From Argopecten irradians (taxonomy: Eukaryota > Mollusca > Bivalvia > Pectinida > Pectinidae): a stretch of 64,000 nt of DNA. A program made the position numbers and the translations under genes. The notes under the pieces are model-generated. The model was not told the DNA's origin. It ran no database searches and saw nothing but the letters and a program-made list of their open reading frames with translations. Shown here one piece after another: positions 48,712 to 63,700 of the stretch. Location: the NCBI RefSeq assembly GCF_041381155.1, contig NC_091139.1, forward strand, positions 10,292,383 to 10,356,382, given 5' to 3'. How positions within the stretch are numbered: position 1 is the stretch's first letter; each line of letters begins with the position of its first letter.

Positions 48712-51700
48712 CTAAAATATAATATCGAAATGTTTCAAAATGACAAATAGAATAGAACTTATTGGGGACAAGAATTACATTCATAGATATAGGCCGGGAT
48801 CTAGGGGAGTCCACGTGCACCCCCCTCCCACAACTTAACGAACGAATGTTTTTTTCTGAAGCCTTATGACCCACTGATAACGAAATCGAGAGATAACATT
48901 GTATAAACTGGGATGAACTTCCGTCCGGTTTTGACGTCATCAAGATGGCCGCTATCTCGAATTTCACTAAGAATTGAAAAATAGTCATAACATTGACATT
49001 TTTCAACCGAAGAAGACAAATGAGGCATCAAAATGACCACAATAGAACAAAAATACATATCAGGACCATAAAATCCAATATATGTAGTTATTTCTACGCA
49101 TGGAAAAGAATGGTAATTTTTAAGCAAATATTTCATATTTGGCTTGACGCAGCAAAAATGTTTGCCAACAGCAAACTATTATTTCTAATCAGTTATTTGA
49201 CCTCTTATCAATCAGTTAAAACAACATCAACAAAAAAAAAAAAAAAAAAAACTATGTTAACATTGTATAAACTCCGGTTATGACGTCATCAAGATGCATA
49301 TCTCGAATTTCACGGAAAAGTTAAAAATAGTCATAGACATTTTTCAACCGAAGTAGACAAATGAGGTATCAAAATTACCACAATCGAACAACAAATACAT
49401 ATAAGGACCAAATAATCCTATATAAATAGTGATGTGTACACAGGAAATGAAAAATAAGATTTTAAGCTCAAAAATGGTAATATTTTAGCAAATTTTTTAT
49501 ATTTGGCTTGACGCAGCAAAAATGTTTCCCAACAACAAATTATTATTCGTAATCAGTTATTTGGTCTCTTGTCAAACAGTAAAAACAATAACAAAAATAT
49601 ATAGAAAAGCAAAAGGGAATTATTGTTATACCATCATTTGGTTTACAAAACATCACCAGTTGCGTATACGTTTTTTTCCAAACCGCTGACACTACAGTTT
49701 CCGGATGTCTTAGAATTTCCTGAGGATAACATTGGCAATCGACGATTCATATCTTAACACATTTGAATTTTAAGTTGGCTTAATATCTAAGTGGGACTTG
49801 ACAATTTCCTAACATAATCCATTTTCATGTTCGAAAGTTTGTAGACTTGTAGCGTCTCAAAATGAATTTTTACAGCACAACGCCAACTAATAGGGTATCA
49901 AATTAAAAGTGAAAAAAGCATTTGTTTCCGTTAATACCACGGCACTTTCCGAAATTTGTTTCTTTTAGAAATAGCGCATCCACTGTTAATTTTATTTTTC
50001 TGTCTATAACGTAAGGAAATGTCAGATGGTTACTGCAGTATCACATATTTCTTTCAATAGTTCATAATGATAAGCATTATCGTTGTGCGTGCTTTCTCGC
50101 CAGAGTGTCGATGAGCTGATGAGCTGATGTGACATTACATTACCGGTTTACCATCGTGGTTCTAATTTGTCAATCGTCAATGGCCAGAGGTAACATCAAG
50201 AACATCGGGTTCGCGGATGTGGGAGCTCATCCTGTTTTCAACATAGTGATTCACATATCGTATATGATGTTCCAGACCTCTCCGGTATGATGGAAAAGAC
50301 ACCCGAGCCACATTCTGCGAAGGGTTGAGTTGCTTCTCCTTAATTCGTATGAAGCACAATTCCTTATTCTTGTGAACCCTCAGTGACCATAGATGGCACA
50401 GGTGAATTCTTTGAGGTCATAAATGAGGTCTACAGTGAAGTTCCTCTCTTTGCCAAGTCTGGAGAGCACTGTAGAAAACTTTTTCTGGAGAGTCTTCAAT
50501 GGTGTATCCACGCATACACCAGATGCGACACAACCAGTACCTTCAAGGGACTGGGGAAAGTCTGACCAATGAAAAACATTTAACATTTATGACCTCATTA
50601 ATGACCTCGAGGATATCACCTTAGCCATCTATAGTCGCATGAGTGTCCACAAGGTTGATGAATGGTGCTTGAATCATTCCACCGTTAGAAGAATCTGGAT
50701 CTGGTGTAATTTCCTGAGAAGTCTGAAACAGCATATACGATATGTTAGAATCTGATGGAGATCCCACATCCCTGAACCTGTTTTTCCTGATATAAACTCT
50801 GGCCATGGATGGGTCATGAAAGATGCTAGAACACCACTGGTAATGTAGTGTCACATCAGCTCATTGACATCGAAGACGACGCTCTGGCTTTCGACGAATT
50901 GGATACTGATATCTCGATTACTCTGATTCGGACTGCATGTACCAGCTACCAGACATGCCGAGTCACGTCAGAGGATAGTGCAGTGAGGCGGGAAAGCACG
51001 CACAATGATAATGGTTATAATTGAGAACCAGTGGAAGAAATATGTGACATAGTGGTAACCATCTGACATTTTGCTTATACTATGCATAGGAAATAAACGA
51101 AACTGTGACTTGTCCTACCTAGATATTCTGTCAACTTTACATTCATGTTTCCTGCTTATAAATCGCCAATAGTCAAACTTATTTAAGGAACTTATAATAC
51201 ACCAGGAAACTGTAGTGTCAGCGGTTTGGAGTTAGAAAAATATCATATACCCAGTATACGCACCCGGTGATGTTTTGTAAACTTAATGATGGTATAACAA
51301 TAATTGTTTGAGTGATTAGAGGTCAAATAACTGTTTTACGAAAAATAGCATATACCCATTATATGAAAATTTGCTAAAAAATTATCATTTTTGAATTTAA
51401 AATCCGATTTTTTCATTTCCTACCTAGAAATCACTACATATATAGAATTATGTGGTCCCGATATGAATTTGTTGTTCTATTATGATCCTTTTGATACCTC
51501 ATTTGTCTACTTCGGTTGAAAAATGTTAATGTTATGACTATTTATCAATTGTTAGTGAAATTCGAGATGGCGGCCAACTTAATGACGTCATAACCGGAGC
51601 TTATACAATGTTAACATTGTTTTTTTTTGTTGGTGTTCTTTTTACTGATTGATAAGAGGTCAAATAACTGATTACGAATAATAGTTTGCTGCTGGGAACC

Positions 51701-54700
51701 ATTTTGGTGCGTCAAGCCAAATATGAAAAATTTGCTTAAAAATTACCATTTTTGAGCTTAAAATCCGATTTTTTCATTTCCTACGTAGAAATAACTACTT
51801 ATAATGGATAATATGGTCCTGATATGTATTTTTTGTTCTATTGTGGTCATTTTGATGCCTCATTTGTCTTCTTCGGTTGAAAAATGTCAATGTTATGACT
51901 ATTTTTCAATTTTTAGTGAAATTCGAGATGGCGGCCATCTTGATGACGTCATAACGGGAAGTTCATCCCAGTTTATACAATGTTACATTTCGATTTCGTT
52001 ATCAGTGGGTCTTAAGGCTTCAGAAAAACATTGGTTCGTTAAGTTGTGTGTGTGGGGGGGGGGGGGGTGGTGCCGTGGCCCCCCCCCCCCCCTATATCCC
52101 GGCCTAATACTGCTATTCGAATTATTACACGAACACAGTTACCTTCTCTTTTCTTCCTATGTTCCTCCTAACACACTGAAACCTGTCTGTTGACCACCTC
52201 TGTATACAAACCTTCCGCTTATTAAAACCATGTTTTCAAATGATCATTTATAAAACAATTTTGACCTGTGTGTAATAGCTACAACTTGTATATGGCTACA
52301 AAGACCACATCCCCCCTTCCTTTCCCTCGGTGGCTTTATAGACAAACTTAAATGGATATTCATCATGTTATTCAAAACGATTAATTTAATATATAAATTT
52401 GTTATCATATCTATCGATTTATTTAGCGATGAAGTACATTTAATTACTTAAGGTATTTGTAGTTTGTAAAGTAATGATTTGCTTTTATATCAATGAAAAA
52501 CAAATTTTCTCTTTCGTTTGAATTTCAGGCTATACCACCTTTTAGAACCTTGGCTACAACCGTCTTCCTGTTGTTGGATTTGACGTTTTGTGAAGCTATA
52601 AAGATGTCGGCAAACCGGCCAGTGGTCAGTTTCTCCACCAGGGACACCTTGTCGTGAGGAACCTCCCAGGCCTTGTGGTCATTGAACACCATTTGACCGT
52701 ACATATATACAGCATCGTCACCAACATCCGTATAGGCCAGGTTCTAGTTATAATGGATACGAAGTTTTATTTTTATTTTTCGTTAACTTGTACTTGTTTC
52801 CCCAACAACATATTTGATGTAATAGGGTTTTATTACAATTCATAATCTTTTTTGCGTTCTGCGTTAGTAATGAATTGTATCGCAGAATGAAATAATGAAT
52901 GATATTATAAAACATACATTAGGAAATAAATTAAAGAATTAAAAGTACTAAAAAATTGAAGCGACATTCTATGTTTAACATGGATATCTTAAATGATTTA
53001 CTCATTCTAGCATTCATGTTAATAAGCATATTCTACATAGGCGGTATTCGTAAACGTTCTATAGATTGCGCGCACTGATATCCCTGATTTACCAAAAATA
53101 GAGATAAAATAGTTCTTTTTAATTATCAAATGTCTTCATAACACAACCTGACTCAATGTTGTTATTATTTATGACTATTTACCGCAAAGGATTTTCTTTC
53201 TGTTTGGCTACCGCCAACTTTGGAGTCGGAGTAGGCATTTGCGGCCCGTCTGCGCCTGGTCGTTCGCCTCTGTACGTGACCATATATGGACTCTTTGTAG
53301 CGATTGAGCCGCCCAGTCCTCCAAAGTACAATCCCGGCGATAAGTAAGCCAGCAAGGATCAGCATAACTTAAAGGGAAACAGAATATTAAGAGTGTAAAT
53401 ATAGGGATCAACCAACTAAATAAAAAAAGACCTTCGAAATGGCCCCTGTGTATACAAGATTGAGCCCAGGATAGAATTTTAAACCCGGCCGCTGATTGGC
53501 TGGCTAATTATGAATTTCAAAAGTAAAAAATGTTTTCTGACAGGTAATTATTCCTAGATAACCATGATATGAGTTTGGAAATTCATATTGCGATTTAGGT
53601 TCAAAAATATCAACTTTGATCATGAATAGGTAAAAGCATTAGAATTTCAGGATTTTTAAGTGCAAAATGCGCCTGATTTCAATAAAGCTACCCTGGTTGG
53701 AGTTTGAGCAGAAGGACCCAAACTTTTTTTTCTATTTAGTGTTATATGAGAACCTAGACTTTAATTATAGAACACAATAGCTAACTAATATTCCTTTGTT
53801 TTAATAATACAGTACAAAACTTTAACAAAGTTTAACACTGTGGTCTATGTAAAATTATTTAGTTGGTTGCTCTCTATAGCAAATAAATTGTTTAGTATGT
53901 ACTGCTTAACTACACTAAAAATATACAACGTCTTATTACATGATGTTTTACATCAGCACACTGCTTATAGAAATGTACCAGGTTTTGTTTACTTGTTGTT
54001 TTTAATGTGTAAACATTTAAAGTTAATTCGGGAAATAATTATTACTGAGCAAATATATCGCCATGTAGCACTCACTAGAAAACTATTTATTACATCGGAT
54101 AAAAACTGTAGTAAAGGGATATTTTGCTCTCCCGTGCTCTTATTGGCTTAACAAATATGGACGATCTAGACCTCAAAATGAAACTAATTTGAAATGGCAT
54201 GTCTTTCAAAAATAATTTAGAAAATATCTCACAGCTACTTTTGTTCGTTTTTTACTGTCCAAGGAAATCGGTAGAAATTGAAGAAGTGACCATGTTCCTA
54301 CCATTTTGGACGTTACCCAATTGGCAAACATCATTACGTCGCCTCGGACTTTTTCATATATAGATAACGACAAATCTGTCGGCAATTCGCACGAGGGATC
54401 GCCAAACGTGGAGAGATGACATTTTCAGAGAGAAAACATGACGTTGTGTTCGCATAGGTCACGTGATTTGATGAGCATTGATCGATTTGTTAGAATAAGG
54501 TTTATTAATGGTATTTTAACAAGTTCTTATGACCCTAAAGGTGCCAAGAGATCTTGTACATAAAAAGCTGAGAAAGAAATTATTTGATTTTGTTTCTGTG
54601 TTCTACATACCTATAGTAATTGCCGCTATAGCACCAGCTGACAGACCTTCGTAATTCTCCTGAAATGAAAACCAGATTAACACTAGTGATGAAAATAACA

Positions 54701-57700
54701 CAAAAATAATCAGATAATTAGTAATATTTTTATCATGAACACGTTTTATTTTTAAGTGGATCTTTCTTATATTTACCTGTCGTGAAAGTAATTTCCACAG
54801 GATCACTCTGTTCTTCTCCGTATATAAAACGACAAACTGAGCGGTGTATGTAGTCTCGGGGTCAAGATCGCCAAGCGTGTAGTACTCAGCGTCTTTGTGG
54901 ATGTTCATTGACCTTGTCTGTCCTGACACATTGTACACTCAATAGAATGTCCGTACGGTCATAACACGTAGGCCCCTGATGCCAACGGAAATTAACGCTG
55001 TACGACGTCGTACCAGACACTTCGAAATCCATAGGACCATAATCTGTTGCAAAAAAGAAAAGAGATTGAATAATAACTTGATCATTTGTTGCAATAAAAA
55101 AAATGATTGAATAACTGGCTCATCATTACAGTCGTTGCGAATACGCCATGAAGAGCTAATAAGACAACATATCATTGCTGTAACGAAAGATTAAAGTTAT
55201 TTCATTTTATACAGTTAACCTGCTTGTAGCTAATAAAACTAAATTTTACATCCAATGTCCTAAGACATTTTTAATATTATAAAAATACGTTGAGAGAATT
55301 TTGTGGTATAGATTTAACATGAACATTTATCGCGGGCGCAGTATATTGGTCTAGCATTCGTTCTAATTTGCGTGGTAGTCTTGCAACGTAAAAAAATATG
55401 CGAAAGAACAGAAATAATATTTACACAAATGGATTTTCATACTCTGCTAGTGTTTTTGTTTTACTTACATTCTTCCATTCCTCGCAAAGACGTCAGGTCG
55501 ATAACCTTGAAAGGACGAAAACATAAACGTAATTCACAATATAATCCCTAATGTCAATTTATTAATATTATTCTATTATGGCCCTTTTCAGAGGAAACTG
55601 GTCTCTCGTATAGTGTTGTATGGCGAGGTATAGTCCCCGAGTCGAAGACGAGGGGACTATACCTCAAAGACAACACTATAGGAGAAAACTGTTTCCGAGG
55701 GAAAGGGCCATAATAGATTTAGTACGTCATATGACATTCATTTATGATATCATATATTTGGTCGCGTGCTCATTCCCGGGGAACTATACTTTGGTATAGT
55801 TCCGTAGTCAGGTATATCTCTCCCGTAGTCAAGAAGAACAGTGAACTGTCACAAAATAGACCATGGCTGTTTATCCAATCGCATTCCTAGTAATCATCAT
55901 GTGATGTACTAATTATACATATTAACTACATGTAACCTTTTTTACATCTTTCTTTGAAATGTCAATGATGATTTTTTGTTGAAAGTTTTTCATTTTTTGA
56001 TAAAGTCTCATTACCATGAAATCTGTATCCGATTGAACGGTAACATTGCAGAGTTGAAAACTTCGATGTCGATATTTGTAACTTGTGTTTAAAAAGTTTG
56101 TCTTTTGCACTTTGAAACAAGCAGTGCAGTTGTTGACCTCGAATTGGTGATAGATAATAGTAGCATTCGCCGTCAGTAGAACAGGCTCCTTCCTGTAGAC
56201 TTGGTTTACTCTGAATGGATATTAACAGTAAATTCTTAATGTGATCTTTAAAACATACATGTAGTAGACAGCAAACATTGTTGCTGATTTGAAGAATATT
56301 AAATAGAGGAATACTTGTCAGACAGAATGAGCCATTAACGTATTATATGTTCATTGTATTGCACGATTGCATGACCTTGTTGGCATTGCCAAGTTGTTCT
56401 GATGTTTCAACGCTTGACCATTTGTTTTGTTTTTGCGATATTAAATCAGGTTTTTTTCTCAATATTCTTTATATTTCATGTTGTTTTCCATTAATATCAT
56501 GAGAGTGTTACTTTACCCAGATTTTGAAACTTAAAGTTATCTTTAATTGCTCTTTAATCATCCATTACCTTTTACCGTTACATCCGTCGTTAATTTCAAT
56601 TATAAATGCATGTAACCTAATCAATTGTTGAAGTTGGAGATTTGAAGTGGTAGATTATATAATGACTAAAATAAATACATACACAATTAAAACATCAAAA
56701 GGCTATATGATTTCGATAACAAAGTATGCTGTAAAAATTTTAGCATTTCCATTTTTACTCTTATATAACCTTACAATGTGAATTCAGTTTACACGTGTCG
56801 TAAACGCAGGAGGTGTATCGTCAATAAAGAATACATTACACCGGATTACATTCTGGACAATCTCTAGTAGAATCTTAATCATGCGCATCAGATTTGGACT
56901 ATGAAACATTGCTAATTTGTAGTTTTAATTCGTCACTACTTAAACAATTTGTCAATGTAAAATGTAATATCTTAATTATTTTTTCAGGAAAATGAAATAT
57001 TTGAGATATATTGCTTCATATTGAAATTCTTCAACAGGTGTTCATGTGGTTTCTGTGATCCAATGGTTATGGAATCGGAATCTCCGGTCTGCTGTTGTTG
57101 AGACAAATGATATCAATTCATAGTTTTCAATAAAAAACATCTCTGTAAATTGTTTATATTGTTATTAATTTTACCTATTTATATATCTATTATTGACGAA
57201 ATGTTACTTTGTTGCAATATTTTATAATTACATCAATCCTCTTCTCGATATAATGTATTTATATGACTATACAGCCAGATACTATTACTGATATTATGCA
57301 ATTATCTATTTAATAAGGAGTACCGTAGCATTCGTATGAGAAATTAAGTAGCTGGCAATGGTGATGATGTATTGTCCTTAAGTTGTTACCAAGCAAACAC
57401 ACATTTGAAACAAACACATTCCTTGTTATAATGTTTACTAACAAACAGGGCTGACTAATTATAATATAATGTACAACAAATACCATTATCAGGTCATAGA
57501 TGATTGGACACCTTTTCAAACATGAATTAAATTGACCCTGAAGTAATTTAATGCCTCCACAGTTATCTTATCTTATCCCCATTTACACAAATGATGATTT
57601 TCTGTCAGCTCAAAATTGACACTTATGTAGTGCAACCATGTATTTTGAATACTCTTCTTCTTTGGAAAGTGAACAAACTTGTTTATAAACGTTATTTTAC

Positions 57701-60700
57701 TTTAACTTATTTTATTTCTGCGATTGTTATAGCAGTCATAAGCAGCACATCGCACCACACTAAATTTATAATGACAGCCTGTAGTTATTTCATGTGAAAC
57801 ACAGGATAAGATTAAGTTATTCAATGTTCATTTTTATGAAATATTTTTTTGCATTTCAGTATTCCATATCTAATTATTTTCATAATTGTTATGAATTGCA
57901 TGACCTTGATGTTGATATTGACCTGAGTGTTGTTCTGATGTTTCTAAGTATGGCCATTTGTAAAATTAATATATCTTGAATATTCTTCTTTTCCATTGAT
58001 ATTAGAGAGTGTTACTTTACCCAGTTTAGAACTAAAAATTCGTTACGACCTCGAATTCTTTCGAAGCCCCTGGTTTTATTTTTTCCGTTACTTCCGTCCC
58101 AATTTCTTAACAACATACTATTTAGCTTGAGATAGTGATTTGAATGGTATGCCTTTAAAAAAAAATAAAAAAAAATAAAACATTAAAGGCATGGGATTTC
58201 GAAACAAGTATGCTGTAAATTTAACTGAGGAGAAATTCCTTACTTCGGTAACATTGCCACTTTCACTGCCGGATTGAAACAGCTCCCCTGAATTATTAGC
58301 GCTTATTTTCCATTTGAGCATATGGATTCCACTGTGTCTGTCGGATGCCAAAATCGAAACTCTACAATGCAAACAAATAACATAATAACTACAAAAGATC
58401 ATTCAAAATAGTCAAAACCTAGGTTTTCCAACAATATTTTAATTAGTCTTTGTCTTATTCTATTAACTATTCAAACACCAAAGACGTGTTATACACAAAT
58501 CATTTCGGGACACAAACAGGAAATATTACCATACACCTAAACAATCCGGCAAAGCTTTCTATTGACGTTGGACTGGTGAGATACCAGTAAGAAACATTTG
58601 AGAACAAAGCTTGTCTATATAACTACAACTCACCGGCTGGAGAACGGAAAAGAACCATTGTGCATGTTTTTGTGAAAGACTGGTTGTTCTATGACGGGTG
58701 GGGATGAGTCAGTATGCAACAGGATGGAGTCGGTGGCATTGTTGTTTACAACATCATATACACGCACCCATATACGTATGGAGTCGCCATCGTGTCGCGC
58801 AATGTTGATAGAAGTGCGTTCGGTTAGGTATCCAGGCACGTTTTGCCATCCATGGGTGGGAGTCTGGGTGATGGTCGTTCCTCCATTTTTATCACGTTTG
58901 TAAGCTGTTTGCACACGTACTATTCCATGTACATTTTCAACGGGCTGCATCATACGCTCTCCTTCATTGTCGTCAAGGCCCGGCTGTACATACCGATTTA
59001 TAATTCCATTGTACACATCCTTTTTGAATGGTGAAACTCGTGTTAAAAGATTCAAATTCACGTGATCATGGTTAACAAAATGATTGGCCCAGCTAATCTG
59101 GATAGGATCACCAAGAGCACTTTCGTTTTGCAATGTTGATATCCATAGGTGTTTTTCGCCAACCGATCCGGGGATGGCCATTTTGTTATCATTTATGGAG
59201 ATATGTGAAGAATTGTCGAACAGAAACAGTCGTCTGGCGTACTTAAAGTTGCTCGCCTTGTCCGCTACCTCCAGTAGAATACTATACATACCGATTCCAT
59301 TCGGTGCGTAAACAGGAAATGGCTCAGTTACATTCACCTGTATAGTAGACAAAGAGTGGTTTGTATTTATTTCAGTTAGTTCCCCTGTCCTGCTATCTGG
59401 CCCTAGCTTGTACACATCAATTGTATACTTGTTGAGACCAGAAAGATCGTCTATCCAGCCGTCCCAGCTGATGGTGACTGGCTCCTGAAGAATACAAATC
59501 AAATCACATTCTGTAGTTTTTATGTAGCAGTAATGATTCATGTCATTCTCATTAATTTAAGTAAAATTATTGCATCAGATAATGATTGTTTTTCATTTTC
59601 GAAATAACCGGGCAAAACGTCAACTCCAAATAATACCATTTCTTGTTATGAATTAGAAGGTCTCAGGGCGCGGTTGTTCAAACAGTGTTAAAACGTAATC
59701 ACATGATTAGTGAAAAAATCAATACCTATATGTACTTTTTTCAAGTTAGCTTCTTATGAAATTATTTGATCTCGATTGGAAAATTGTTGTAAGTTGAATC
59801 CCCTTTTAATGGGCCTTAGTGACCTCAACAAACATAGGTTTTCTTACCAACTGTCATCAAATAAATATGTCCAAGACTGATCACCCCACGTATAAAACTG
59901 ATTTAAATTACCAGTAAAGAGTTGACTCTAAATGTCAATCCTGATATTATTAATCTTATACCCGACATTTTTGTCAACATTTTATGACATATTACTATTT
60001 TTTATTGCTGCCAGTACAGGTTGGCAAACAGAGGACTAACGTGTATCGTATTTGCTTTGAAAACACGTTTTATTGTAGTATCTTTTCGGTCTAGCTACAC
60101 AACTATAAGTTATCTTTACTGGTATTTTGAACTTAGACTGCTGTATGCTTGTTTGTCGGATTTTTCACAGACCCTACATTATAAAATATTCATATAATGA
60201 ATATAGATAGGAAATAGAAAATGGGACGATGTAAACGTTCGTGGTTGAGAACCTACCCTACTGATGTCTGTAGAGAGGTGTAGTGGGGACTCGTGGTGGG
60301 AACAGCTGTTGTTTTCACTACAGTGTCTAGGGATATGGAAGTCAAACATGTACTGCATCTGTTTTGTCGCTGTCCTCCCTGTATAATTCTCGGTCCTATC
60401 CCGGGTATTAGTGTTTTCGTTTGTGATGTATCTATACCCACCACTCTTCGCGGTAACTGTGGCAGTCAAGCTAAAAATTTTTTTTTTCAATTTTAATCTT
60501 ATACATGAAGGAAACACAATGTATTTATATTTCTGAAACAACAATTCATCAAGTAACAATTACCTTTTAAATGTTGTTTGCGTGAAATTTCAATTTTCAA
60601 ATAGATACGATAGTATCATACATTTTTATATCTTCTGCAAGGTAATGCTGTTAACATTGTAAGAAAACGTGATAAATATACAATATTGCCGATAAATAGT

Positions 60701-63700
60701 ATGATATAACATTGCAGGTGAGAGCCACGATTACTTGTGGATTTGTTAAAAACATTAATAGATAAAAATGTTGGCATTCGATAACACTGTCTATTACCGG
60801 GGTAGGGTAAAATAGCTCACATGCGTTTGACAATGATGTCGTCGACACATGCGGAGAAAGCTATATAGATTTGCTTTACAATTTGGGAAAAAAATAATCA
60901 AACATGGGTTCTGTGGAAGATTTTGGCCTCCAACCCTCGATAAGTCTGGAGTTGATTAACCAAAATCTTTCACTAGGGTTGAGATATCCCTGTCTACTTA
61001 AAAGACCCATGTAAGATTCTATTAATATTTTATAACCCGAGTGAAAGATTTTTGCGGGTGAACCCCAGGCTTATCGAGGGTTGGCGGCCAAATTCTTTCA
61101 CAGACCCATGTTTGATTATTTTTCTCCCAATATGAGCTGTCTTTTCCCTACCACGGTAAAAGATAGAATTATCTTTTCCCTATCACCCGCGGGATAACCT
61201 TCTTAAGTACATGACATACTTATCCCCATGCTCCAATAGCCAATCAAAATTTGAGTCTGTGATGTTGCAGATCGTACTGTTTTTTATGTTGGTGTTCGCA
61301 GGGAAGCCATTACATTGGTAGCTTTTCGGTGGTCGTGTGTATATCACATTGTCGCCTACAAAATAATAAAAAAATAAATCATTTTGTGAAGCTAAATAAT
61401 GTATGTAAATCACCCTTCACACTGTATAAGAAAAGACTCAATTATGAATGACCTTGATATTTGTCAGGTGTCAACAGATCTCATTTTCGACATTCATCAT
61501 GGCAGAGTAAAAGACTTCCATATTTCTTCAAATCACAGGGGTAAAGCTATTTTGTTGCACTATTTTCAAGATGGTTACGTGAATTGAGTGCAGTTCGAAG
61601 AGGGTTTAAGACATATAAATCCTGATTATGACAGATTCAACGTGTCTTTTATAAGATTGAGCAAACGATGGACTGCCTAGTATATCAAAGAGAATACTGT
61701 ATATGTTGAACGTCATCATTTCCCAGTACCAAAAATCAGTAAATTGAAATAGATAAAGGAGACAATTATATGGATAAGTTTACCTGGGCGTGTAATTTTA
61801 TTGAGAGTTAACATTACATCAGCGTCCTGTATGCCGAACGCATACTGCTCGATATATCGCCGATCCGGTAGGTTATGGATATAAGGAGTAAAGTCAGCTT
61901 CGAAATAGACATTGACGATGTTATAGTCATTCTGATTAACCCATATCAGATCTACTTCGTTGTTATCTGGGGAGGACGAGTCTGTCACAAACCGGTACAT
62001 TTCCTTTCCTGACGATCGTTCCTTCATAAGAAGAAAACCGCTGCACCTCAACATTGTTGGAGATTCTGAAACTTTAGTAAATATCAATACACTGTTAGTC
62101 ACATCATGCAGCTGGTTCGTTTTGAGGTCAAAGCATTCGCCATTTTGACTTAAAATTTTGATAAATCAATTTCAACTAATTCAAAGATCGTTGTCTAGGT
62201 ATAAAGCATCTATATTATGACGACTGCTTTAGGCCATGCGTGCGAATAGCGATAATGCGCCATGTCGCTCTGTGCATGACGGGGTCACCAATATGACACT
62301 GTTACACGGCCAAATTCAACCACCATACATATAGTATTGAACCAATTAATTTCATTTACAAATTAAGTTGTTGCTGCTACATGTACATACTTTGCGAAAT
62401 ATCGATATTATTACCACTGACCTTAGTGTATCATTATGTTATTACATACAAAATGTAAAATTGATAATGTAATACTGTTATAATTATAATGGTTACAAAC
62501 TTTCATTTGTTCTTAAAGGCCCACTTTTTTCTGAAACAAACATTACACGTTTCTTAAGATCAATAACAATATAAGAAAATGATGAGGTTATAACACCAAA
62601 CAAATGCAAGATTCTCTGTTTTGCCGTCTGATACAGTACACTTACCATCGGTAATTAGGACGACGTTGGGAAACTAACATGTAAGACGACCCGCGTTAAA
62701 CATCATTGCTTAATATGTTTTAATTAAATTATATAGAGGTTGATAATCAATGTATCATTAATGATAAGCTAATTACTTTCGCAACTCTACAAATTTATCA
62801 ATTTCGATTAACAATCACATTTGAAAAATTAACAACCGTTTCGGAAAGGTAGTGGGCCTTATATTGGTACTTGTGGAAGACTTGTCATAAATGGATATAA
62901 GTAATTTGAACATCAAAGTCTTGTTGCTTGACTCTAAACTTAAAAGTTTGTTGAATCAAATTGTATGCAATAATTAAATCAACAATTAGCCATTAGATCA
63001 TGACAACTTTTCTCGTCTTGCACATTTCATCTAACAACGCTAATCCTAATTCTACAAAACTTTTGAAGAATAAATTTAAAACTTACATTGCAGACAAGTT
63101 GTTCCTTTGTACCCATCCTGACATCGACAGTTGTCGGGAAAATAACATATACCAGGAAAACATGGCTTTAGATATGAACAAGTTACTGAAACAGATAGCA
63201 AAAACACATAACAATATGCTCTCTAAAACTGCACTCTATAGACATTTGAAGTGTCCTTCACCTAGTAGGGTGTGTTGCAAGCATGTAAAACTATGTCTTA
63301 CTGTTAACAATTCGCGAGATATTTCATTTCGCGACTTTGGGTGAAATTTCGAAACAATCGAAATTAAAACCCTAGCGAATATTGGCAACGATAGAGTAAT
63401 GAAGGGAGTGCACACAAATTACCTTTTATTTATAAGGACAGATCAATTATTCTGTATGTGATTTACAGAGAGTATCTCTCGAGGCAGTAATGTTAATGTA
63501 GTAAATCTTTAAACCATGGCATTTTGTCAATGCTTTGTTCACGACGGGAAAATATTTATTTAATGCAAAATATTTGTTCTAATACACACACACAAAATCA
63601 TTGAAAGTAAAATGGAAATTTTCATATGGAAATGCATTCAAAAAATCTAATAATTTTACCGATTGAATATCTAATTAATTTATCACTTTATCATTAAAAG

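Larger units (their letters stand above)
48790..52106. mobile_element. 3.3 kb near-palindromic transposable element in gene C intron
   Basis: Ends TAGGCCGGGAT and ATCCCGGCCTA, flanked by ATA on both sides (possible 3-bp target duplication). The left arm (48790 to about 50380) and right arm (about 50600 to 52106) are inverted copies of each other over about 1.5 kb with moderate divergence. Shared words include TTTTTCAACCGAAG and CACATCAGCTCAT. About 200 bp in the centre is single-copy. Copies A and B have the empty intron. Confidence 0.7.

Noticed and set aside
52053..52092. G-run followed by C-run as a possible structural motif
   Set aside because: Homopolymers at the end of the palindromic arm, where the other arm has only short C runs. 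Likely slippage or sequence error.
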